Source: Sphaerisporangium album (GTDB lineage Bacteria > Actinomycetota > Actinomycetes > Streptosporangiales > Streptosporangiaceae). Taken from it: a DNA stretch of 64,000 bases. The stretch lies in assembly GCF_003323745.1 (NCBI RefSeq), contig NZ_QOIL01000011.1, positions 186,001 to 250,000 on the forward strand, written 5' to 3'. The notes beneath the pieces are model-generated. The model saw only the letters and a list, made by a program, of their open reading frames with translations, did no database searches and was not told where the DNA came from. This document shows positions 56,099 through 64,000 of this stretch, in pieces. Within the stretch, counting starts at the first letter, position 1; every line of letters starts with the position of its first letter. Position numbers and translations under genes: made by a program.

Positions 56099-56695
56099 TT
56101 GCCGCACCACGTGGAGCCTACGTACCGGCATCTGCTCGAATGGTACGACTTCCAGATGCGGAACATCTCCGTCACGTGGGTGCCGGGCACGGACACGGGT
56201 CGGCTCGCGGAGGTGCTCGGCGCGGATCCGTCGACGGCCGGGCAGAGAAACCTCGCGGACGCCTACGACGAGTCCTACGAGCGAGCGGTGTCAGGCGAAG
56301 GTCCGAATCCGGTGCTCATCGGCCTGGCCGGGGCGTGGCTCGTCGTCCTGGAGCCCTTGGCCTCAGGAGGGCGTCGCAAGCTTGAGGCGCTCTCCGCCGC
56401 AGGCGAGGCTTGCTGCATCACCGTGGCCCATGGGTCGTATTGCTCGTTCTACTATGCGCGCGAAGGTCGGCTCGTGTGCCGTCTGGTCCGGCTCGACGAC
56501 CCGGAGGGAGACGTGCGCCCTCTCGAACCGCGCCTCGCCGGCCTCGGATTGCGGGACAAGGTGACGTTCGACGTCTGGCTGACGCACGCCTTCCTCCTGG
56601 CCGAGCGAATCACCGGCGTCCATCTAGGTGAAGAATGGTTCGCGGACGAGCACACGCGGTACTTCTACGGCGGAGCCCTGCTCGTAGGCTCGTAG
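56099..56695 (+). CDS. hypothetical protein, possibly DUF6461-like
   Basis: 198 aa from TTG 56099 with GGGAGA six bases upstream. It reads YRHLLEWYDFQMRNISVTWV, LAEVLGADPSTAG, VLIGLAGAWLVVLEPLASGG, CITVAHGSYCSFYYAREGRL and LGEEWFADEHTRYFYGGALL. The mix of W/Y-rich strands and the 'G.W...LEP' element recall the DUF6461 family of actinomycetes, but I am not sure. No signal peptide or catalytic motif. It stands alone between the reductase fragment and the ROK gene. Confidence 0.7.
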   Translation: MPHHVEPTYRHLLEWYDFQMRNISVTWVPGTDTGRLAEVLGADPSTAGQRNLADAYDESYERAVSGEGPNPVLIGLAGAWLVVLEPLASGGRRKLEALSAAGEACCITVAHGSYCSFYYAREGRLVCRLVRLDDPEGDVRPLEPRLAGLGLRDKVTFDVWLTHAFLLAERITGVHLGEEWFADEHTRYFYGGALLVGS

Positions 56696-56722
56696 ATTCA
56701 AGGACCGCTGAAAGTCTGACGG

Positions 56723-57919
56723 TCAGCGGGCGAGGGCTTCGAGGGGGCTGGAGAGCACCTTGGAGAAGGCGAGTTCGGCGGCGCCGATCAGGGTGCTGTC
56801 GTCGCCGAGGCCCGAGGTGCGGAGGTGTACTTCGCGGGAGATGACCAGGGCGTTGGAGGTGACGCGGTGGTGGACCTCCGGGGCCGCGCTCGGGTAGACC
56901 TCGCGGAGCATGCCGCCGAAGATGACGACGCCGGGGTTGAACAGGTTGATCAGGTTGGCGACGCCGATGCCGAGCCAGTCGCCGATGCGGCGCAGGGCGT
57001 CGCGGGCCGGTTCGTCGCCGCGCGCGGCCGCGTCCACCACGGCGCGCACGCCCTCGCGGCCGGACAGCTCCGAGGTGCGGCCTGCCATGTCGATCAGGGC
57101 CTGCTCGCCGACCTCCGCTTCCAGGCAGCCGCGCGAGCCGCACCCGCAGGCCCGCCCGTCGTACGGGTTGACGATCATGTGGCCGAGTTCGCAGCCGTAC
57201 CCGCGGTCGCCGTCGAGCAGCTTGCCGCCGACGATGATGCCGCCGCCCACGCCGACGTCCCCGTGCAGGTAGACGAGGTTCTGAAAGCCGACGCCCGCCC
57301 CGCGCTGGTGTTCGGCGAGCGCGCCGAGGTGGGCCTCGTTGCCGACCGCCACCGGCAGCCCGAGCCCCAGCCGGTCGCTGAGCTCGGTGCCGAACGCCTG
57401 GTCCACCCACCCCATGTTCGGCCCGAAACGCACCATTCCATCCCCGGGGCGGATCATGCCGCAGTACGCCGCCCCCACCCCGACGCACACCGAGTCCGGA
57501 CGCGCGTCGCGGTGCAGGAGGCGGGCGAAGCGGGCGAGCACGCCGACCACGTCGTCCAGGTCGGCGCCGGCGCGCCGCCGCACGGCCTCCCTGCGGGCCA
57601 GGATCGTCCCGCCGAGCCCGACCCGGGCGGCGACGAGCCGGTCCACGCGGACGTCGAAGGCCAGGACGTACACGCGGTCGGACTCGGGGCGGACCACCAG
57701 CGACGGCCGGCCCGCCTTGCGGGTCTCCTTGGGGAGCTCCTCGCGGACCAGCCCGGCGGAGGTGAGCTCGGCGGTCAGCGCCATGATGGTGCTGCGGTTC
57801 AGGCCCATGCGGTCGGCCAGCACCGCGCGGGAGACGGCGCCGCCCAGGTGCACGTGCCGGAGCAGGGCGCCCAGATTGTGCTGGCGGATCTCCTCCTGGG
57901 ACCGACCGGCTTTCAGCAT
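56723..57919 (-). CDS. ROK-family transcriptional regulator
   Basis: 398 aa from ATG 57919. The N-terminal winged helix reads GGAVSRAVLADRMGLNRSTI, TAELTSAGLVREE. The ROK sugar-kinase-like part has VYLHGDVGVGGGIIVGGKLL, ELGHMIVNPYDG and the zinc motif CGCGSRGCLEA near residue 257. With an HTH, ROK proteins of this type are sugar-responsive repressors (NagC/XylR class). ATP-site residues are partly kept. No sugar operon is adjacent, so the regulon is unknown. Confidence 0.92.
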   Translation of the reverse strand: MLKAGRSQEEIRQHNLGALLRHVHLGGAVSRAVLADRMGLNRSTIMALTAELTSAGLVREELPKETRKAGRPSLVVRPESDRVYVLAFDVRVDRLVAARVGLGGTILARREAVRRRAGADLDDVVGVLARFARLLHRDARPDSVCVGVGAAYCGMIRPGDGMVRFGPNMGWVDQAFGTELSDRLGLGLPVAVGNEAHLGALAEHQRGAGVGFQNLVYLHGDVGVGGGIIVGGKLLDGDRGYGCELGHMIVNPYDGRACGCGSRGCLEAEVGEQALIDMAGRTSELSGREGVRAVVDAAARGDEPARDALRRIGDWLGIGVANLINLFNPGVVIFGGMLREVYPSAAPEVHHRVTSNALVISREVHLRTSGLGDDSTLIGAAELAFSKVLSSPLEALAR

Positions 57920-58138
57920 CGTGGGGATCCTGATGACTCGGGAGCAGTCGGGCCGTCGCCGACGCAGTCATGATAACCGGCTGTCAGCCCGTTTTCCCGG
58001 TTCGGAATCCGAAGAAAGGGATCATCGGAGTCGCCCGTAACCTCGGCGACACCCGGCGAACCGCGCTCCGTCGCCACCGGTCGGGAGCGGCGTGCGGCGC
58101 GGCGCCGGGAGTCACCGGAGCGGCCGGGTCATCACGGT

Positions 58139-58282
58139 TCGGTGGAGCGGGGACCCCAGGACTTGACGGCGCGGGTCCCTGGGCTCGGCGGAGCCGTCCT
58201 CAGCGTTTGGTGGAGCGGGTCCTTAGGTGGTGGAGCGGGTCCGGGGTGTGGTGGAGCGGGCCCCGGGGTGTGGTGGAGCGGG
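58139..58282. repeat. TGGTGGAGCGGG repeats, ~21-bp period, at the 3' end of the formate dehydrogenase gene
   Basis: TGGTGGAGCGGG occurs at 58208, 58228, 58249 and 58271 (starts), with one more near-copy at 58139 and a degenerate one inside the dehydrogenase end (58293). Steps of 20-22 bp equal two helical turns. It fills much of the 366-nt gap between the ROK start at 57919 and the dehydrogenase stop at 58286; the rest holds no visible gene. Confidence 0.85.
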
Positions 58283-58285
58283 TTC

Positions 58286-59446
58286 TCAGGACTTGGTGGA
58301 GTAGGAGTGGGCGCCGGCGCCCGCGAGGTGCCCTCCCTGGACGATCAGGTACTCGTCGCGGATCGGCTTGCCCTCCAGCCAGCACTCCAGGATCTCCCGC
58401 GTCCCGGCCGCGTAGCGGGTCTGGGCCGACAGGGAGGAGCCGGAGATGTGCGGGGTCATGCCGTGGTGCGGCATGGACCTCCACGGGTGGTCGGCCGGGG
58501 CGGGCTGCGGGTACCAGACGTCGCCCGCGTACCCGGCGAGCCGGCCGCTCTCCAGGGCGCGGACCACGGCGTCGCGGTCGCAGATCTTGGCCCGCGCGGT
58601 GTTGATCAGGTACGCGCCGCGCTTCATGCTCGCGATCAGCTTGTCGTCGAACATGCCCTCGGTCTCGGGGTGCAGCGGCGCGTTGATCGTCACCACGTCG
58701 CAGACCGGCACCATGTCGGCGGTGGAGGGGTGCCAGGTCAGGTTCAGCTCCTCCTCGACCTCGCGCGGCAGCCGGTGGCGGTCGGTGTAGTGCAGCCGCA
58801 CGTCGAACGGCGCGAGCCGCCGCAGCACGGCCAGCCCGATGCGCCCGGCCGCGACGGTGCCGACGTCCATGCCCTCCAGGTCGTAGGACCGCGCGACGCA
58901 GTCGGCGATGTTCCAGCCGCCGTCCAGCACCCACTTGTTGGACGGCAGGTAGTTGCGCACCAGCGAGAGGATCATCATGACCACGTGCTCGGCCACGCTG
59001 ATGCTGTTGCAGTAGGTCACCTCGGCCACGGTGACGCCGTGCCGGATCGCGGCGTCCAGGTCGACGTGGTCGGAGCCGATGCCGGCGGTGATCGCCAGCT
59101 TGAGGTTGGGCGCCCGCTCGATGCGCTCGGCGGTGAGGTACGCCGGCCAGAACGGCTGGGAGATCACCACGTCGGCGTCGGCGAGTTCACGGTCGAACGC
59201 CGAGCCGTCGCCCTCCTTGTCGGAGGTGACGACCAGCGTGTGCCCGGCCGCCTCCAGGAAGGTGCGCAGGCCGAGCTCGCCGGACACGCTGCCGAGCAGC
59301 TTGCCCGGGGTGAAGTCGACGGCCGAGGGGGTCGGCAGCGTCTGGCCGCCCGGGTAGCCGTCCAGGACGGGCAGGTCGTCGCGCGCGTAGGTGGCGGGGT
59401 AGCCGTCAACCGGGTCGTCGTACAGGACGCAGAGGATCTTCGCCAT
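58286..59446 (-). CDS. fdh: NAD-dependent formate dehydrogenase
   Basis: 386 aa from ATG 59446 (GGAAGG upstream), the usual start AKILCVLYDDPVDGYP. It matches the Pseudomonas 101-type enzyme: AITAGIGSDHVDLDAAI, EVTYCNSISVAEHVVMMILS, the NAD site GMDVGTVAAGRIGLAVLRRL, TINAPLHPETEGMF, INTARAKICDRDAV and MTPHISGSSLSAQTRYAAGT with the catalytic histidine. It oxidises formate to CO2 with NAD+ and needs no metal. The LysR gene directly upstream on the same strand probably regulates it. It does not need molybdenum, so the neighbouring mod operon is not required for it. Confidence 0.96.
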   Translation of the reverse strand: MAKILCVLYDDPVDGYPATYARDDLPVLDGYPGGQTLPTPSAVDFTPGKLLGSVSGELGLRTFLEAAGHTLVVTSDKEGDGSAFDRELADADVVISQPFWPAYLTAERIERAPNLKLAITAGIGSDHVDLDAAIRHGVTVAEVTYCNSISVAEHVVMMILSLVRNYLPSNKWVLDGGWNIADCVARSYDLEGMDVGTVAAGRIGLAVLRRLAPFDVRLHYTDRHRLPREVEEELNLTWHPSTADMVPVCDVVTINAPLHPETEGMFDDKLIASMKRGAYLINTARAKICDRDAVVRALESGRLAGYAGDVWYPQPAPADHPWRSMPHHGMTPHISGSSLSAQTRYAAGTREILECWLEGKPIRDEYLIVQGGHLAGAGAHSYSTKS

Positions 59447-59522
59447 CGTCGTCGCCTTCCGTCCATCGGGAGCTGTTGATCTCACCTTCCGGGCGGGCCG
59501 GGACGGGGTCAAAGCGTATGTC

Positions 59523-59548
59523 CCTATGGGCGATAGGCGGAGTCTATC
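59523..59548. promoter_or_regulatory. LysR-type box upstream of formate dehydrogenase
   Basis: CCTAT (59523-59527) and ATAGG (59533-59537) form an inverted repeat with five bases between, and CTATC follows at 59544-59548. Together they give two overlapping T-N11-A-like sites 77-100 nt before the dehydrogenase start, placed at the 3' end of the lysR gene. Confidence 0.5.
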
Positions 59549-60464
59549 AACGCAGATGGCGGCGCAGGTTCTGGTCCAGCGCGTCCCGGATGTCCAGCCC
59601 GCGGGCGACGTGCAGCATGGCCCGCACGAGCACCGGCTCGGGGGAGCGGTCGGCGGTCACCAGGCCGATCCTCGGCGGGCGCGGCGGCGGCTCCATGCGC
59701 ACGACGCGCAGGCCGTCCGGGACGCCGAACATGGTGAGCCAGGCGTGCGCGATGACGCTGGACCATCGGCGGGTGGCCACGTGGGCGAACAGCGCGGACA
59801 CGCTGTCGGTCTCGACCGCCGGGACGACCGCCGCGCCCACCGCCCGGAACAGGTCGTCGAGGATGCGCCGGTTGCGCATCTGCCCGCCGAGCAGGCACAG
59901 CGGCAGCGCGGCGACCTCCGTCCAGCGGGCCAGCGCGCGGCCGGCGAGCTCGCCGTCGTCCGGGGTGAGCAGCAGGTAGCGCTCCTCGTACAGCGGCAGC
60001 GCGCGGGCGTGGTCCTCCTCGTCCAGGTACGTCAGCGCGACGTCGATCTCGAAGTCGCCGAGCCGGCGGTGGATCTCGCGGGACGACAGCGAGACCAGGC
60101 CGACCCGGGCGTGCGGATGCCGCTCACAGAACGGCGCGGTGAGCAGAGAGGCGGTGGGCAGCGCGGTCGGGATCGCGCCCACGTGCAGGACCCCGGACAG
60201 GCCGGTCTGCATCTGGACGAGGTCGTCGCGCAGCGCGTCGCGGTCGGCGAGGATGCGATGGGCCCACAGCAGCACGCGCTCGCCCTCGGCGGTGAGCCCG
60301 GCGAACCGCTGCCCGCGCCGCACCAGCGTCACGTCGAGGTCCTTCTCCAGCCTGCGGATGCCCGCGGACAGCGACGGCTGGGAGACGTGGCACGCGGCGG
60401 CGGCCCGCGTGAAATGCCGCTCCCGTGCCAGGGCGACCAGATACTCCAACTCGCGTAAGAGCAT
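59547..60464 (-). CDS. LysR-family transcriptional regulator
   Basis: 305 aa. The N-terminal HTH reads LLRELEYLVALARERHFTRA, AAACHVSQPSLSAGIRRLEK (residues 2-45). The C-terminal periplasmic-binding-like effector domain includes LHVGAIPTALPTASLL and IDVALTYLDEED. Same strand and 100 nt upstream of formate dehydrogenase. Similar regulators accompany fdh genes, so formate or a one-carbon metabolite is a plausible effector (inference). Length is typical. Confidence 0.92.
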   Translation of the reverse strand: MLLRELEYLVALARERHFTRAAAACHVSQPSLSAGIRRLEKDLDVTLVRRGQRFAGLTAEGERVLLWAHRILADRDALRDDLVQMQTGLSGVLHVGAIPTALPTASLLTAPFCERHPHARVGLVSLSSREIHRRLGDFEIDVALTYLDEEDHARALPLYEERYLLLTPDDGELAGRALARWTEVAALPLCLLGGQMRNRRILDDLFRAVGAAVVPAVETDSVSALFAHVATRRWSSVIAHAWLTMFGVPDGLRVVRMEPPPRPPRIGLVTADRSPEPVLVRAMLHVARGLDIRDALDQNLRRHLR

Positions 60465-60639
60465 GCCGTAGCGTACGCGAATCCGGGTTCACCCGGCGAT
60501 GCCCCGTCGCGTGACCCGCGGGTGACGGCGACGGGTCCGGGCATGATCGTGGGCGGCGACGCGCGGGCCACCCGAGGAGGTCTCGTGGATGCCAGAGGGA
60601 GGCCATGTATAACGCCGCTGTTGCGATGGGATCCGCCTC

Positions 60640-60667
60640 TTGTAGCTGGAATGTGCGAAGGTATGGT
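60640..60667 (+). promoter_or_regulatory. promoter of the molybdate-operon regulator, leaderless type
   Basis: -35 TTGTAG (60640-60645), 16-bp spacer, -10 TATGGT (60662-60667). The GTG start at 60676 lies eight bases after the -10, where transcription should begin, and no ribosome site is present, so a leaderless mRNA is likely. Confidence 0.6.
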
Positions 60668-60675
60668 GATTGCTT

Positions 60676-61086
60676 GTGACGACGTTCCGGATCAGCGAGG
60701 CCGCCGCGCTGCTCGGGGTCAGCTCCGATACCGTCCGCCGCTGGGTGGACTCCGGCAGGCTGGCGGCCGAGCGCGACGAGAACGGCCACCGGCGCGTCGG
60801 CGGTGCCGACCTCGCCGCGTTCGCGCGGTCCCAGATCGAGGCCGGGGACGGTTCGGGGCTGTCCTCGGCGCGCAACCGCTTCCGCGGGATCGTCACCGAG
60901 GTGATCCGGGACGCGGTGATGGCGCAGGTCGAGATCGCCGCGGGGTCGTACCGCGTGGTGTCGCTGATGAGCCGCCAGGCCGCCGACGAGCTGGGCCTCC
61001 AGCCCGGCGTGGTGGCGGTCGCCGTCATCAAGTCGACCAACGTCGTCGTGGAGATCCCCGACCACACCCGCATGGTGAACCAGTAA
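60676..61086 (+). CDS. HTH/TOBE molybdate-responsive regulator
   Basis: 136 aa from GTG 60676. A MerR/excisionase-type helix-turn-helix reads FRISEAAALLGVSSDTVRRW, SGRLAAERDENGHRRVGG (residues 3-45). A single TOBE (Mop) domain follows: ARNRFRGIVTEVIRDAVMAQ, VEIAAGSYRVVSLMSRQAAD and VVAVAVIKSTNVVVEIPD. The TOBE part binds molybdate or tungstate. Its position as first gene before modA fits regulation of molybdate uptake. It ends eight bases before the modA start region. Confidence 0.93.
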   Translation: MTTFRISEAAALLGVSSDTVRRWVDSGRLAAERDENGHRRVGGADLAAFARSQIEAGDGSGLSSARNRFRGIVTEVIRDAVMAQVEIAAGSYRVVSLMSRQAADELGLQPGVVAVAVIKSTNVVVEIPDHTRMVNQ

Positions 61087-61096
61087 GGAGCCCTTG

Positions 61097-61909
61097 GTGT
61101 TCAGGCGTCTATCCCGGTGGGCGGTCGCCGCCCCCGTCGTCCTCGCGCTCGCCACAGGCCTGTCCGGCTGCGGATCCGGGGAACCGGCCGCGACCGCGTC
61201 CTCCCCCACGTCCGCCTCAACGACCGCTCCCGCCGAGGCCACGACGCTGAACGTGTTCGCCGCCGCCTCGCTCACCGGGACGTTCACCGAGCTCGGCAAG
61301 GCCTTCGAGGCCGCCCACCCGGGCGCCTCGGTGAGGTTCAACTTCGGGTCCAGCGCGACGCTCGCGCAGCAGATCACCCAGGGCGCGCCCGCGGACGTCT
61401 TCGCCGCCGCCAGCCCGGCAACGATGAAGACCGTCACGGACGCCTCGCTGGCCGCCTCGCCGGTCACGTTCGTACGCAACAAGCTGGAGATCGCCGTCCC
61501 GCCGGACAACCCGGCCAAGGTGGACGCGCTGTCCGACCTCGCCGACCCGAAGGTCAAGGTCGCGCTGTGCGCCGCGCAGGTGCCGTGCGGCGCCGCCGCC
61601 GTCAAGGCGCTCGACGCCGCCGGGGTGACGGTCAAGCCGGTCACGCTGGAGCAGGACGTCAAGGCCACGCTCACCAAGGTGCAGCTCGGCGAGGTGGACG
61701 CCGCCCTGGTGTACAAGACGGACGTCCTCGCCTCGCAGGGCAAGGTGACGGGCATCGCCTTCCCCGAGGCCGACAAGGCCGTCAACGACTACCCGATCGC
61801 CCCGCTGTCCAACGCCTCCGCGCCCGGCCTGGCCCAGCAGTTCGTCGACCTGGTGCTGTCCCAGCAGGGCAGGGACGTGCTGGGCAAGGCGGGCTTCGAG
61901 ACCCCCTGA
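61097..61909 (+). CDS. modA: molybdate ABC transporter, substrate-binding lipoprotein (ModA)
   Basis: 270 aa from GTG 61097 with AAGGAG six bases upstream. The lipoprotein signal ends with lipobox LSGC near residue 25, followed by a Ser/Thr linker. The binding fold has LNVFAAASLTGTFTELGKAF, VRFNFGSSATLAQQITQGAP and ADVFAAAS (oxyanion-binding serines), then LGEVDAALVYKTDV. It delivers molybdate to ModBC at the outer membrane face. It precedes modB by 192 nt. Confidence 0.95.
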   Translation: MFRRLSRWAVAAPVVLALATGLSGCGSGEPAATASSPTSASTTAPAEATTLNVFAAASLTGTFTELGKAFEAAHPGASVRFNFGSSATLAQQITQGAPADVFAAASPATMKTVTDASLAASPVTFVRNKLEIAVPPDNPAKVDALSDLADPKVKVALCAAQVPCGAAAVKALDAAGVTVKPVTLEQDVKATLTKVQLGEVDAALVYKTDVLASQGKVTGIAFPEADKAVNDYPIAPLSNASAPGLAQQFVDLVLSQQGRDVLGKAGFETP

Positions 61910-62101
61910 TCCCGTGACCCGCGCCACGCCTTCCGTCCGGTCCCGCACGCGGCCTCGTCCGGGGTGTCGCGTGGCTTCCCTCGTGTCGTCCACCGGCCGG
62001 CGTCCCGCGCAGCGTCGTCCGGATATCTCATGACTTCTCCAGTTTCATCCTCCGGCCACGCCAGGATGCGGCCTCGCCGTGGCGCGGCCGGAGGCGACCG
62101 C

Positions 62102-62884
62102 GTGATGGGCCGCCCGCCCTGGCCGCTCCTGATACCCGCCGTGATCGGCATGGCCTTCCTGGTGCTGCCGCTGGCCGGGCTGCTGGTACGCGCGCCGTGG
62201 TCCACGTTGCCGTCCCGGCTGGCGGGGGCACAGGTGCTGGAGGCACTGCGGCTGTCGCTGGTCACCGCGACCGTCGCCACGGCCGTGTGCCTGCTGCTGG
62301 GCGTGCCGCTCGCGTGGCTGCTCGCCCGCGTGAGCTTCCCCGGGCGGCGCGTCGTACGGGCGCTCATCACCGTCCCCCTCGTGCTGCCGCCCGTCGTCGG
62401 GGGAGTGGCGCTGCTGCTGGTGCTCGGCCGGCGCGGGCTGGTCGGCCAGTGGCTGGACGCCACCTTCGGCGTCTCGCTGCCCTTCACCACGGCGGGCGTC
62501 GTCGTGGCCGAGGCGTTCGTCGCGATGCCGTTCCTGGTCATCAGCGTCGAGGGGGCGCTGCGGGGCGCCGACCCGCGCTTCGAGGAGGCCGCCGCCACGC
62601 TGGGCGCCTCGCGCTGGACGGTGTTCCACCGCGTCACGCTGCCCCTGGTCGCGCCCGGGGTCGTCGCCGGGGCCGTCCTGTGCTGGGCGCGCGCCCTGGG
62701 GGAGTTCGGCGCGACGATCACCTTCGCCGGCAACTTCCCCGGACGCACCCAGACCATGCCGCTGGCCGTCTACCTTGCCCTGGAAACCGACCCCGAGTCC
62801 GCCATCGTCCTCAGCCTGGTCCTCCTCGTCGTCTCGGTCGCCATCCTCGCCGCCCTGCGCGACAGGTGGGTGACGTCCCCATGA
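62102..62884 (+). CDS. modB: molybdate ABC transporter, permease (ModB)
   Basis: 260 aa from GTG 62102 (GGAGG seven bases upstream); an ATG at 62030 would add a polar tail not typical of ModB. It has five to six membrane helices, and the permease EAA loop EEAAATLGASRWTVFHRVTL, PLVAPGVVAGAVL contacts ModC. GEFGATITFAGNFPGRTQTM is the ModB family mark. Its stop overlaps a small ORF (62881) and modC lies 158 nt downstream. Confidence 0.94.
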   Translation: MMGRPPWPLLIPAVIGMAFLVLPLAGLLVRAPWSTLPSRLAGAQVLEALRLSLVTATVATAVCLLLGVPLAWLLARVSFPGRRVVRALITVPLVLPPVVGGVALLLVLGRRGLVGQWLDATFGVSLPFTTAGVVVAEAFVAMPFLVISVEGALRGADPRFEEAAATLGASRWTVFHRVTLPLVAPGVVAGAVLCWARALGEFGATITFAGNFPGRTQTMPLAVYLALETDPESAIVLSLVLLVVSVAILAALRDRWVTSP

Positions 62885-63045
62885 GCCGGCCCGCCCCGTC
62901 CGCCCGGCCAGTGCGACCGCGCATCCGTACACCCGCGCGGTCCGCCGCCGGGCACGCCGGATCAGGCGTCCGCCCGCCGACCTGGCCCGTGCCGCGAGAT
63001 GGTGGGGCGCACGTCGGTCCCGCCCGGCCGAGGGCGCTGCGATGA
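62881..63045 (+). CDS. possible small bridging ORF between modB and modC
   Basis: 54 codons from ATG 62881 (ATGA overlap with modB) to TGA 63043-63045 (ATGA overlap with modC). The product SRPAPSARPVRPRIRTPARS... is Arg/Pro-rich with no domain. Overlaps at both ends suggest that ribosomes could run from modB to modC through it; it may have no other role, and may not be a real protein. Confidence 0.3.
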   Translation: MSRPAPSARPVRPRIRTPARSAAGHAGSGVRPPTWPVPRDGGAHVGPARPRALR

Positions 63046-64000
63046 GCGGCTCCGGCGCCGCTGACGGTGGTGGGCTGCGGGCGCGGCTCGTCGTCACGCG
63101 GGCCGCGTTCGTCCTGGACATCGAGTTGGAGGTCGCGCCGGGGGAGGTGCTGGCGCTGCTCGGGCCCAACGGCGCCGGGAAGACCACCGCGCTGCGGGCG
63201 CTGGCCGGGCTGGCCGCCCTGTCGGAGGGGGGCCGCATCGGCCTCGACGGCCGTCCCCTGCACGACCTGCCGGCCGAGCTCCGCCCCATCGGCATGGTCT
63301 TCCAGGACTACCTGCTGTTCCCGCACCTGTCCGCCCTCGACAACGTGGCCTTCGGGCCGCGCTGCCACGGCGCGTCCAAGGCCGAGGCCCGCCGCACCGC
63401 CGCGGCCCTGCTGGAGCGGGTCGGCCTGTCCGCGCACGCCTCCGCACGTCCCGGCACCCTGTCGGGCGGTCAGGCGCAGCGCGTCGCCCTGGCCCGCGCC
63501 CTGGCCGTCGGGCCGCGGCTGCTCCTGCTGGACGAGCCGCTCGCGGCCCTCGACGCGCACACCCGCCTGGAGATCCGCTCACAACTGCGCCGCCACCTGG
63601 ACGACTTCGACGGCGCCGCCGTGCTCGTCACCCACGACCCGCTGGACGCGATGGTGCTCGCCGACCGGCTCGTGGTCGTCGAGGACGGCGCGATCGTCCA
63701 GACCGGCCCGCCCGCCGAGGTCGCCCGCCGTCCCCGCACCGACTACGTCGCCCGCCTGGTCGGCCTCAACCTGTACCGGGGCACCGCCTCCGACCGCCGG
63801 GTCGAGGTGGGCGGTATGTCCTTCAGCGTCGTCGAGCATCTTCAGGGCCCGGCGTTCGTCGCGTTCTCACCGGCCGCCGTCGCCCTCTACCGGGCCCGTC
63901 CGGACGGCACCCCGCGCAACCTCTGGCAGGCCCGCATCGAGGGCATCGAACGGCACGGCGACAACGTCCGCGTCCACCTCGAAGGCCCCATCACCGCCTT
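63042..64000 (+). CDS. modC: molybdate ABC transporter, ATP-binding protein (ModC), cut by window edge
   Basis: The first 319 residues or so from ATG 63042 are present; the frame is open at base 64000. Walker A GPNGAGKTT near residue 41, the Q loop FQDYLLFPHLSALDNVAFG, signature LSGGQAQRVALARALA, Walker B LLLLDEPLAALD and the H loop THDP are intact. After residue ~235 a TOBE-type C-terminal domain begins (LNLYRGTASDRRVEVGGMSF). It drives molybdate import by ModB. Confidence 0.94.
   Translation, partial: MSGSGAADGGGLRARLVVTRAAFVLDIELEVAPGEVLALLGPNGAGKTTALRALAGLAALSEGGRIGLDGRPLHDLPAELRPIGMVFQDYLLFPHLSALDNVAFGPRCHGASKAEARRTAAALLERVGLSAHASARPGTLSGGQAQRVALARALAVGPRLLLLDEPLAALDAHTRLEIRSQLRRHLDDFDGAAVLVTHDPLDAMVLADRLVVVEDGAIVQTGPPAEVARRPRTDYVARLVGLNLYRGTASDRRVEVGGMSFSVVEHLQGPAFVAFSPAAVALYRARPDGTPRNLWQARIEGIERHGDNVRVHLEGPITA

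Noticed and set aside
58286-64000. Idea that formate dehydrogenase and the molybdate operon form one metabolic unit
   Set aside because: The dehydrogenase is the metal-free NAD-dependent type, so it needs no molybdenum; adjacency alone is weak evidence.

Overview
This is a 64-kb stretch of chromosome from a high-GC Gram-positive actinomycete. The evidence is very GC-rich third codon positions, frequent GTG/TTG starts with GGAGG-type ribosome sites, a PASTA-less Ser/Thr kinase, FxLD-type lanthipeptide genes, and an integrated replicon of actinomycete type. The overall gene style fits Streptosporangiales or a Streptomyces relative, but this is inference; no rRNA, tRNA or CRISPR was seen.

Core-type regions. 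1-17.1 kb holds an acyl-CoA carboxylase beta subunit (cut by the window edge), a Ser/Thr kinase, a glycolate-oxidase-like flavoprotein, a secreted M6 metalloprotease, a lipid kinase and a PatB-type C-S lyase. It also holds a flavin electron-transfer operon (ferric-reductase-like membrane protein, FMN-binding protein, ApbE) divergent from an OmpR-type two-component system, then an acyl-CoA dehydrogenase and a HIT protein. 40.1-47.1 kb holds a LytTR regulator, a small membrane protein, two sodium/solute (acetate-type) symporters with DUF485, and a PolX DNA polymerase. 56.1-64 kb holds a ROK regulator, an NAD-dependent formate dehydrogenase with a LysR regulator, and a molybdate uptake operon (TOBE/HTH regulator, modA, modB, modC; modC runs off the window).

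Accessory regions. (1) 17.5-25.4 kb: a complete type I restriction-modification system (M, S, R) followed by an XRE/TPR-like regulator. (2) 27.7-40.0 kb: a block between a LytS-like histidine kinase (26.3-27.5 kb) and what looks like its LytTR partner (40.1 kb). Its left side is decayed (frameshifted AraC/GyrI regulator, ruined GntR gene). Its centre is a class I lanthipeptide cluster of the FxLD type: XRE/TPR regulator, isoaspartate-type methyltransferase, 65-aa precursor, LanB, LanC, a second SpaB-C-like protein and a TPR-like protein. No transporter or leader protease is visible. (3) 47.76-55.30 kb: a 7.5-kb integrated element that splits an aldo/keto reductase gene. It carries a large serine integrase, a rolling-circle-type Rep protein with an AT-rich origin-like segment, an XRE/TPR regulator, a PF04672-type methyltransferase and small proteins, but no recognisable DNA-transfer gene. 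The two ends share the 6-bp core TTGTAG. Removing one core plus the element restores an in-frame 975-nt reductase gene, and the rejoined ends form a site with perfect 10-bp inverted arms.

Each accessory block carries its own large XRE/TPR-like regulator. Regulatory signals visible in the sequence include phased direct repeats before the OmpR-type regulator, four TGTCCGC half-sites before the lanthipeptide-side regulator, a LysR-like box before formate dehydrogenase, and a leaderless-type promoter for the molybdate regulator.
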